Under the pieces are notes generated by a model that was not told where the DNA came from, ran no database searches, and was given only the letters and a program-made list of their open reading frames with translations. A program made the position numbers and the translations under genes. A stretch of DNA of 8,168 nt from SZUA-287 sp036397975 (GTDB lineage: Bacteria; Bacteroidota; Ignavibacteria; UBA10030; UBA6906), in assembly GCA_036397975.1 (NCBI GenBank), contig DASWHW010000147.1, positions 1 through 8,168 of the forward strand, in the 5' to 3' direction. Position 1 is the stretch's first letter. The number at the start of each line of letters is the position of its first letter. This document shows positions 1 to 5,264 of this stretch, piece by piece.

Positions 1-546
1 ACTGCTTCCTCTTTTCGAAGCAGTGAATTCCCGCATGTAGCGGTCAATCCAATTAACGGCGATGTCTTCGTCACCTACAATAACAAAGGGGCGGGAACAG
101 ATAAGGCAGATATTTTTCTTGTGGTGTCGACGAATGGAGGAGCGAATTGGTCAGTCCCTGCCAAGATCAATGACGATGTAACTACAACTGATCAGTGGCA
201 GCCAACAATCGCGATCACCCCGAACGGCAGCCGTTTAGGTATTTTCTACTACAGCCGTCAGGAAGATCCAGCCAACAACTTGTTCAAGTTCTACGGTCGT
301 GTCGGCTCTGTTTCCGGGTCAACGGTAACGTTTGATGCGAGCTTCGCAGTAAGCGATGTTGCCTCGCTACCGGAATTCGGTCGAGACGCAGTTATCAACA
401 GCGTTTACATGGGCGACTACAACCACGCAGTTGCAACACAAAGTGCGTTTCACGTCCTCTGGGCTGACAATCGCGACGACCTCCCCGGCGGCGCACCCCG
501 CAAAGATCCAAACGTCTACTACAAGAAAATAATCCTTGCAGATCCA
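1..546 (+). other. BNR/sialidase-like beta-propeller segment (C-terminal part)
   Basis: This is a protein-domain region within the first CDS. It shows one Asp-box, STNGGANW at 127-150, and the late-blade motif FHVLWADNRDD around 448-480 followed by DPNVYYKK, a pattern common in exo-sialidase-like propellers that report 'WaDnR...iyy'. Only the last blades are visible; the rest, including any catalytic arginines, would lie upstream. Enzymatic activity therefore cannot be judged. Many proteins with this fold in T9SS bacteria are annotated as sialidase-like without proven activity. Confidence 0.7.
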
Positions 547-3500
547 ATAGACCCCAGTCCGCCGACGAACTTTGCTGCTTACAGCGATTTCTCCACGCCG
601 ACGTCGATTGGGTTGACGTGGACCAACCCGACGACTCTTATCAATGGAACACCCATTGCACCGGGTGATTTCCAGATCCTGATATCGCGCGATGATTCAT
701 TGATAGCAACACGCCCAGGTTCCGACAGCACCTTTACCGACACCGCGCTCATCACCTATGATCAGTATTTTTACTCGATATTGGCAAAACTCATCGCCAA
801 TGACAGTACAAGTTCCACTGTACAGGCCGCCTGGACTGCGGGCGGCTCTCCAAATCCAGCACCCCCTGTTCTCACCAGCCTCACCACCGATACCGTTCAA
901 GCTGTCCTTATGTGGACCGAACCAACAACGCAGGCCGACGGTACTCCGATCCACGATTACATCGGCACCGTTATTTTTAGAAATGGTGTTGCGGTAGACT
1001 CAGTTGCTAGCGGTGTAACCATGTACACTGACAATCCGCCGCTTGGATTTAGCTATTCATATTCTCTAAAGGCAAGAAATAGTCTTACACCACGCCGATA
1101 CAGTGTGGCAAGTAATAGCCTGAGCGGTTATGTGGGGAATATTCCAAATATTCTCATATGGCAACCTGCCGATGTTGTGAGCTCGGACGGCGACTCTATC
1201 GCTGCCTCGCTTACTCGCATTGGCGAAGGAAACTACCTTTCAGACGACCTCTTCTTTTTCGGATCGAATCTAAGTGTGTATGAAGCGATCTTTGTCGTGA
1301 CTGGCATCTTCAGCAACAACCATGTCATTGGCGCAAGCGATCCTGAAGGCGCTGCTCTCGATGCATATGCCAACGGCGGTGGTTTTCTCTATCTCCAGGG
1401 CGGAGACGTATTCAATTACGATCCGGAACAGGGCGGATACCAGGTGCGACCGATTTTTGGTTTGAATGACGGTTCAGATGGCCAGTCGGGTGGAGACGTT
1501 TCCGGCGTCACTGGACAAACCCTTCTCAATGGCTTGATTTATAGCTACACCGGTGGCAACTCCTATATGGACGAACTTCATCCAAACAGTGGAGGAGGAG
1601 CGCGTGTCCTCTTTACAGCCCCTGGATCTACGCCTGCAAATGACACAATGGCCGTCTTTAATTTCTATGGTGCGGGTCGTGCAATTGCAATGGTGCCGGA
1701 ATTCAGCGGCTTGGTAGACGGACCTGTTAACAGTGTTGCGAGCACCAAAGACTCCGTTTTGGTACGGATGCTTCGGTTCTTCCGTCAGCCACAGTCCCCG
1801 CCGCAGATTTCTGTTAACCCGTTGGCGATTGGTGACACCTTGCAAGTCGCACAACAGGGATCGAAGACATTCACAATCTCAAACCTCACCGCGCCTCCGT
1901 CTGATCCACTATTCGTGGGTGTTTCGGAAGGGGCGCCGTGGCTCTCAGTTGCTCCTACAGCCGATACGCTGAATGGAGGTGAGAGCGTGGTGGTCACCGC
2001 TTCCTTCGATGCGACCGGGTTGACGCCGGGAAATTATTCCACCAATATTATCGTGGCGAGCAATGATGGAACGACTCCGACAATTAACGTGGCGACTTCG
2101 CTCCTTGTTATCGGTAGCCCGACCATTGTTACGGTTCCAGACTCGTTGATCAAATCAATGAACGCAGGAACCATGGACGCAGATACGTTGACAATAAAGA
2201 ACACCGGTGTTTCACCGTTGAACTGGTCAATGTCCGATATCCCTGGGAGTGCAATCTCTCGCATCTATGTCCGTCAACCTCAGGCGGATGAAATCTATCC
2301 GCCACGTCTCGGACGAGATGGCTGGCCAATCGCGCAAGGAAAGAACGATCCGGATATTCACCATGGTCCGAACCGAGTAAATGGTTTCGGAGGTCCGGAC
2401 AGCGCCGGCTACCGCTGGATAGATAGTGATGAACCGGGAGGCCCGACATTCAATTGGGTCGATATCTCGAGCATTGGGACTGCGATTCCAGTTGGTGCAT
2501 GGAGATCTTCCACAGGAGGTGCAAATGCCGATGATGGGTACGTACGTCTTAAACTGCCCTGGCCCTTTACGTTCTACGGGGTGACGTATACCGATTCGTT
2601 GAAAGTCGTGACAAATGGATGGCAAAGTCTGGATCAGACCTCGACGAATACTGCTTTCAGCAACGTTGCCATTCCAGCCACAGGTGAGCCCAACACATTT
2701 ATCGGCCCATGGTGGGATGATCTCGATTTGAGGACCGCTGGAGCGGTGCACTATTATACTGATGTGGCAAACAACAGATTCATTGTTCAATACACCAATG
2801 TTCCTCACTTTAGTACCGGTGAGTTGTATACATTCCAGACAATTCTGTACGCCAATGGAACCATACTCTATCAATACTTAGATATGCAGTCGTTGCTTAC
2901 GTCTGCCACTATCGGTATCGAGAATCAGGGCGGGACTGTCGGACTCCAGGTCGTTTTCAATGCTGCCTACATGCATAACAACCTCGCGATTAGCATTGCG
3001 AACGATGTTGCATGGCTATCCGAATCACCCACAAGTGGCACGGTCGCACCGGGCGACAGCGTAAAAGTCGAAGTGATCTTCGACGCGGTATCTCTTACGG
3101 CCGGAACGTATCGCGCTACTCTCGAGATCAATAGCAACGATTATGCAAACACCCCGAAGAATGTGCCTGTTGTCCTCACCGTCATTGGCGGGGTTGCAAC
3201 CATCAATGTGACTGCTCCGAATGGCGGAGAACAATGGGTCCGCGGAAATAGCTACCAGATCGGATGGGCGCAGAACTTGGTGGACTCAGTCCGCATTGAG
3301 TACTCCGTTTCCGGCAACGCAGGTCCATGGAGACTTATCACTGCCGGTGCTCCGGCACGTCCAGGAGTCTCAATTCATCCGAAATATCTGGCCAAACAAA
3401 TCGAAGGTGGCGTCACGCCGGATTTGGCCGGCACCTATAGTTGGCAAATTCCCGATACCGTTACAACGACAACAAACGCGTTTGTCCGCGTTTCGGACAA

Positions 3501-4809
3501 GGCGAATCTGTCATTAAATGATGTCAGTAATGCTGCCTTCTCAATTGTTGCCGCCCCACAAGGCGACACCAGTTGGGTTCTGCAAACGAGCGGCAGCACT
3601 TCGACCCTCTATTCAGTGAAGGCAGTCAGCGATAACATTGCGTGGGTTGCAGGAACCGCCGGCACGGTCCTCCGCACTACAAACGGTGGAACGAACTGGA
3701 CCTCGGTCGGCGGTGGCGCGATCGGGGCAGCAGATGTCTATGCGATCGAAGCAGTTGACGCAAACACTGCCTTTGTTACGACAAGTCCAGGTGGAACCTT
3801 CATCTACCGCACTACCAACGGCGGTTCAACATGGGCTGCGGTTTATAACAATACTGATGCAGCCGCATTTGTTGACGGTATCAAGATGGTGGACGCAAAT
3901 AACGGGTATGCGCAAGGCGATCCGGTCGCGACAAAATGGATGGTCTTGCAGACGACCGATGGAGGCGCAACCTGGGCGCGCATGGCCACTGAACCAGCGC
4001 AAGTTGGTGCGGAGGCAGGATGGAACAATTCCTTTAAGATCGTTGGAAACAATATGTGGTTCGGTACGAACTCGAGCAAGATCTATCGATCTACTGATCT
4101 GGGTCTAACATGGAGTTCAGCACCAACGACGAGCGCAAGCAGCTATGGCGTGTGGTTCAACAATTCCACGTCCGGTATTGCCGGCTTTGCAGGCGGAGTA
4201 ACGAATAACTCCGTCAACGGTGGTACTTCATGGGCTGCTTCAGCCTCGGCCGGTACCGGACAGGTAACCGGAGCAGCAGGTGTAGCTGGCGCTGAGTTCT
4301 GGGTAACCAGCGGTACCAACATCTATTACACAACAAACCAGGGCACAAATTGGACGAATTCTGGAAGCAGCGGGTATACGGGGACGGTCTCTCTGTGGGC
4401 GATTAATACGACTTCCGTGTCAGGGGGAACCTACGGTTGGGCAGCAGGAGCGACGGGCAGAATTCTTCGATATCGCCGCACGTCTACTTCCGTTGCGATA
4501 TCGCAGGAAATTCCAGCTGAGTTCACATTGTCGCAGAACTACCCGAATCCCTTCAATCCATCTACCCAGATTGTGTATGGTTTACCGGAAGAAGCTTCTG
4601 TCGTTTTGCGAATCTTCAACGTACTGGGTCAAGAGGTTGCGACCCTTGTCGATGAGATTCAGCAGGCTGGATTCCATTCGCAAACCTGGAATGGACATTC
4701 CGGATTAACAACAACCCTCAGCAGCGGTATTTACTTCTATCGCCTTGAAGCAAAAGGGGTTTCCGGTCAAACCTTCACCAACTTTAAGAAGATGATGCTG
4801 TTGAAGTGA
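1..4809 (+). CDS. Giant multidomain T9SS-secreted surface protein (3' part, start outside window)
   Basis: The frame is open from base 1 to the TGA at 4807-4809, giving 1602 visible residues. The GTG at 121 is not a credible start, because the 40 codons before it continue the same BNR-like fold (HVAVNPINGDVFVTY). Domains in window residue numbers: BNR/sialidase-like 1-180; two FN3-like 185-378; amidotransferase-like 380-598; BACON/Ig-like 599-705; a second BACON-like domain about 706-1063 with a large inserted module; NGGEQW Ig-like 1064-1185; Asp-box propeller 1186-1496; T9SS sorting domain about 1500-1602. Expected role: export across the outer membrane by T9SS, with tail removal and surface attachment or release. 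The binding modules suggest adhesion or glycan/protein binding, which is inference. No catalytic site is recognisable in the visible part. The gene ends at a strong terminator, so it is probably last in its transcript. The T9SS cargo call is very secure; the specific function is unknown. Confidence 0.95.
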   Translation, partial: TASSFRSSEFPHVAVNPINGDVFVTYNNKGAGTDKADIFLVVSTNGGANWSVPAKINDDVTTTDQWQPTIAITPNGSRLGIFYYSRQEDPANNLFKFYGRVGSVSGSTVTFDASFAVSDVASLPEFGRDAVINSVYMGDYNHAVATQSAFHVLWADNRDDLPGGAPRKDPNVYYKKIILADPIDPSPPTNFAAYSDFSTPTSIGLTWTNPTTLINGTPIAPGDFQILISRDDSLIATRPGSDSTFTDTALITYDQYFYSILAKLIANDSTSSTVQAAWTAGGSPNPAPPVLTSLTTDTVQAVLMWTEPTTQADGTPIHDYIGTVIFRNGVAVDSVASGVTMYTDNPPLGFSYSYSLKARNSLTPRRYSVASNSLSGYVGNIPNILIWQPADVVSSDGDSIAASLTRIGEGNYLSDDLFFFGSNLSVYEAIFVVTGIFSNNHVIGASDPEGAALDAYANGGGFLYLQGGDVFNYDPEQGGYQVRPIFGLNDGSDGQSGGDVSGVTGQTLLNGLIYSYTGGNSYMDELHPNSGGGARVLFTAPGSTPANDTMAVFNFYGAGRAIAMVPEFSGLVDGPVNSVASTKDSVLVRMLRFFRQPQSPPQISVNPLAIGDTLQVAQQGSKTFTISNLTAPPSDPLFVGVSEGAPWLSVAPTADTLNGGESVVVTASFDATGLTPGNYSTNIIVASNDGTTPTINVATSLLVIGSPTIVTVPDSLIKSMNAGTMDADTLTIKNTGVSPLNWSMSDIPGSAISRIYVRQPQADEIYPPRLGRDGWPIAQGKNDPDIHHGPNRVNGFGGPDSAGYRWIDSDEPGGPTFNWVDISSIGTAIPVGAWRSSTGGANADDGYVRLKLPWPFTFYGVTYTDSLKVVTNGWQSLDQTSTNTAFSNVAIPATGEPNTFIGPWWDDLDLRTAGAVHYYTDVANNRFIVQYTNVPHFSTGELYTFQTILYANGTILYQYLDMQSLLTSATIGIENQGGTVGLQVVFNAAYMHNNLAISIANDVAWLSESPTSGTVAPGDSVKVEVIFDAVSLTAGTYRATLEINSNDYANTPKNVPVVLTVIGGVATINVTAPNGGEQWVRGNSYQIGWAQNLVDSVRIEYSVSGNAGPWRLITAGAPARPGVSIHPKYLAKQIEGGVTPDLAGTYSWQIPDTVTTTTNAFVRVSDKANLSLNDVSNAAFSIVAAPQGDTSWVLQTSGSTSTLYSVKAVSDNIAWVAGTAGTVLRTTNGGTNWTSVGGGAIGAADVYAIEAVDANTAFVTTSPGGTFIYRTTNGGSTWAAVYNNTDAAAFVDGIKMVDANNGYAQGDPVATKWMVLQTTDGGATWARMATEPAQVGAEAGWNNSFKIVGNNMWFGTNSSKIYRSTDLGLTWSSAPTTSASSYGVWFNNSTSGIAGFAGGVTNNSVNGGTSWAASASAGTGQVTGAAGVAGAEFWVTSGTNIYYTTNQGTNWTNSGSSGYTGTVSLWAINTTSVSGGTYGWAAGATGRILRYRRTSTSVAISQEIPAEFTLSQNYPNPFNPSTQIVYGLPEEASVVLRIFNVLGQEVATLVDEIQQAGFHSQTWNGHSGLTTTLSSGIYFYRLEAKGVSGQTFTNFKKMMLLK
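553..1137 (+). other. Tandem fibronectin type III-like domains
   Basis: Two consecutive domains of about 97 residues each, roughly 553-845 and 846-1137. Each begins with a Pro-rich linker (DPSPPTNF and NPAPPVLT). Each has the FN3 core Trp in a similar strand (GLTWTNPTT and VLMWTEPTT), then NGTPI or DGTPI, and a late Tyr strand (YFYSILAK and YSYSLKAR). The matching order of motifs shows they are an internal duplication. Such domains usually act as spacers between binding or catalytic modules in secreted proteins. Confidence 0.75.
1138..1794 (+). other. Class I amidotransferase-like (GATase/ThuA-like fold) domain, apparently non-catalytic
   Basis: The segment begins with a hydrophobic strand NILIWQPAD, continues with a helix (GDSIAASLTRIG) and a second strand YEAIFVVTG, then LDAYANGGGFLYLQGGDVF around 1357-1413. 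This order resembles the GATase-like modules found in T9SS proteins, where a 'yl..GG.l.lsG.d' segment follows 'yd.iiw.tG'. The position where a catalytic Cys nucleophile would sit reads YLQGGD, and no Cys is seen in the domain, so glutaminase activity is unlikely. The fold assignment rests on pattern only and should be tested by structure prediction. Confidence 0.5.
1939..2115 (+). repeat. BACON/Ig-like repeat unit, copy 1
   Basis: The 59-residue C-terminal half of an Ig-like domain runs from WLSVAPT to LLVIG. It aligns without gaps to 3013-3189, with about 26 of 59 residues identical, including WLS, FDA, LT-G-Y, SND and VIG. This is the usual WLSxxPxxG...VxFDAxxLxxGxYxxxxxxxSND pattern of BACON-like or choice-of-anchor D-like domains in Bacteroidota-type surface proteins. 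Copy 1 belongs to a contiguous domain starting near 1798. Confidence 0.75.
2251..3003 (+). other. GYRWIDSDEPGGP / PFTFYG beta-sandwich module inserted in a BACON-like domain
   Basis: Within the first CDS, the module carries GPDSAGYRWIDSDEPGGP (2392-2445), then FNWVDIS, PWPFTFYG (2557-2580), the NGW of a conserved strand (2614-2622) and PWWDDLDL (2707-2730), ending in TIGIENQGGTVGLQVVF. I recognise this order from secreted proteins of Ignavibacteria-like and other FCB bacteria, including some with C-terminal T9SS tails. The biochemical role is unknown to me; nidogen-like or lectin-like binding is a possibility only. A related, shorter version lies in the next gene (residues about 110-295). Confidence 0.6.
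3013..3189 (+). repeat. BACON/Ig-like repeat unit, copy 2
   Basis: Second 59-residue unit, WLSESPT to LTVIG, same length as copy 1 and about 44% identical to it. Its N-terminal half appears to lie far upstream at about 2116-2250 (VTVPDSLIKSM...TLTIKNTGVSPLNWSMS). The domain therefore seems split by an insertion of roughly 250 residues. Its role is probably structural. Confidence 0.75.
3190..3555 (+). other. NGGEQW Ig-like domain (Kre9/Knh1-like N-terminal family type)
   Basis: The domain begins INVTAPNGGEQWVRGNSYQI and continues GWAQNLVDSVRIEYSVSG...WRLI, then YSWQIPDT and AFVRVSD, ending AFSIV. The 'P-NGGE-W--G----I-W' opening and 'v-ieYS---G-W--I' middle are diagnostic of the Ig-like domain often annotated as Ser-Thr-rich GPI-anchored/Kre9-Knh1 type, widespread in FCB extracellular proteins. 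An unusual extra stretch, ITAGAPARPGVSIHPKYLAKQIEGG (about 3337-3411), sits between the middle and late strands. The domain is expected to act as a spacer or binding module. Confidence 0.7.
3556..4488 (+). other. YCF48/VPS10-like beta-propeller with six Asp-boxes
   Basis: Six Asp-box motifs of the S/T-x-D/N-x-G-x-x-W type occur at 3676-3699 (TTNGGTNW), 3811-3834 (TTNGGSTW), 3952-3975 (TTDGGATW), 4090-4113 (STDLGLTW), 4210-4233 (SVNGGTSW) and 4330-4353 (TTNQGTNW). Spacing is 120-141 bases, so each blade is about 40-47 residues. A paired strand of the 'AWVAGTAGTVLRTT' type precedes the boxes, as in YCF48-like and sortilin-like propellers. The Asp is Asn in four of the six, a tolerated substitution in this fold. 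It probably binds a ligand or scaffolds; no enzymatic motif is seen. Confidence 0.85.
4495..4806 (+). other. T9SS type A C-terminal sorting domain
   Basis: The C-terminal 104 residues hold the canonical order: PAEFTLSQNYPNPFNPST (NYPNPFNP at 4537-4560), then IVYGLPEEASVVLRIFNVLG, QEVATLVD, a Gly/His-rich turn, and SGIYFYRLEA, with a basic end FKKMMLLK. This is the Por secretion system sorting domain that directs periplasmic cargo through the T9SS translocon and is normally removed on the cell surface. It is the strongest taxonomic and functional clue in the window. Confidence 0.97.
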
Positions 4810-4835
4810 ATTCAAGGCTATGAGTCTTGGTTTCC

Positions 4836-4880
4836 AAGCAAGGCGGGAGCTCACAATTATTGGGCTCCCGCTTTGTTTTT
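4836..4880 (+). terminator. Strong rho-independent terminator after the first CDS
   Basis: The core stem GCGGGAGC (4843-4850) pairs with GCTCCCGC (4864-4871). It extends inward to a 7-base loop (4854-4860) and outward, with G-U pairs, to about 18 bp (4836-4853 with 4861-4878). A T-rich run, TTTGTTTTT at 4872-4880, follows immediately. It lies 26 bases after the TGA at 4807-4809. There is no A-run on the left side, so it works for the + strand only. Confidence 0.9.
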
Positions 4881-4922
4881 GGACATGCTCAAAAGAAAAA
4901 ACGGAACTAACATCTCTCCTAC

Positions 4923-4953
4923 TTGACATTGACCTTCAGCTTTATTAGGTTCT
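4923..4953 (+). promoter_or_regulatory. Candidate promoter for the second CDS
   Basis: TTGACA at 4923-4928 is a perfect -35-type hexamer, with TAGGTT at 4946-4951 after a 17-base spacer. The same bases also fit, imperfectly, the Bacteroidota pattern TTG-N19/20-TAnnTTTG (TTG 4923-4925, TAGGTTCT 4946-4953). It lies 42 bases beyond the terminator, as expected for an independent promoter. Use of it would give a leader of about 200 bases before the ATG. The -10 match is weak (3 of 6). A start nearer the gene, using CATAAT at 5138-5143, is an alternative without a good -35. Confidence 0.35.
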
Positions 4954-5156
4954 ACCCAAGCAAGATCCTCATCAATGTCCCTTGTCTGAGGAAAACCAAC
5001 CAGACGTACCTAAACGTTTTGGCAGTACGCACAGAAACTGGTCGAAGCACTAATCTGCAAAAGGAAATTTTCTCACTTCGCTTCGCGAAACCTCTTAGCT
5101 TCAACGATTAGTTCGATTTTACGTAACCAAATCTCATCATAATAACATCTCTAATT

Positions 5157-5162
5157 GGAGGA
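5157..5162 (+). promoter_or_regulatory. Shine-Dalgarno site for the second CDS
   Basis: GGAGGA lies 3 bases before the ATG at 5166 (spacing 4 if GGAGG is counted). It supports this start, as does the in-frame TAA at 5124-5126, which excludes an extension upstream. The spacing is shorter than usual. A clear Shine-Dalgarno is worth noting because many Bacteroidota use such sites rarely. Confidence 0.7.
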
Positions 5163-5165
5163 CTC

Positions 5166-5264
5166 ATGAGTTTGTCCAGACTAGCGTTTTCATTTAGGTC
5201 TGCTCTCATCATCGCCTTTGCTTTGTGTTTCATCGTAGTTGCTTGGCAATCAAGCGCGAACGCG
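5166..5264 (+). other. Sec signal peptide of the second CDS
   Basis: Residues 1-33 have a basic n-region with Arg5 and Arg11, a hydrophobic core (ALIIAFALCFIVVAW, residues 13-27) and an A-N-A cleavage site (residues 31-33) before Gln34. Cys21 lies inside the hydrophobic core and is not followed by a lipobox-type context, so signal peptidase I rather than lipoprotein processing is expected. Confidence 0.9.

Larger units (their letters stand above)
4810..5165 (+). other. Intergenic region between the two T9SS-type genes
   Basis: These 356 bases contain no convincing gene. They hold the terminator of the upstream gene (4836-4880), a candidate promoter (about 4923-4953) and the ribosome binding site of the next gene (5157-5162). 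The 62-codon frame at 4923-5111 begins with TTG, has no ribosome binding site and looks like chance. A small inverted repeat, TTCGC-TTC-GCGAA at 5077-5089, is too short to assign a role. I see no riboswitch-like or tRNA-like structure. Confidence 0.7.

Noticed and set aside
1..546. Active sialidase enzyme
   Set aside because: Only the end of the propeller is visible; the residues needed for catalysis cannot be seen, so only a fold-level call is justified.
2227..2874. 215-residue open frame on the - strand
   Set aside because: It lies wholly within the first CDS, antisense to a conserved domain, and its translation has no recognisable domain, and is rich in Arg, Cys, Ile and Ser as shadow frames often are.
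3638..4108. 156-residue + strand frame overlapping the propeller
   Set aside because: It is out of frame with the Asp-box propeller, which is strongly supported, and is rich in Arg, Gln and Ser without a domain.
121..4809. GTG at 121 as the start of the first gene
   Set aside because: The same frame is open back to base 1 and encodes a continuous BNR-like sequence (HVAVNPINGDVFVTY). There is no ribosome binding site or signal peptide at 121, so the true start is outside the window.
4923..5111. 62-residue frame in the intergenic region
   Set aside because: It starts at the TTG of the likely -35 box, has no ribosome binding site, and its translation has no signal peptide or recognised motif.
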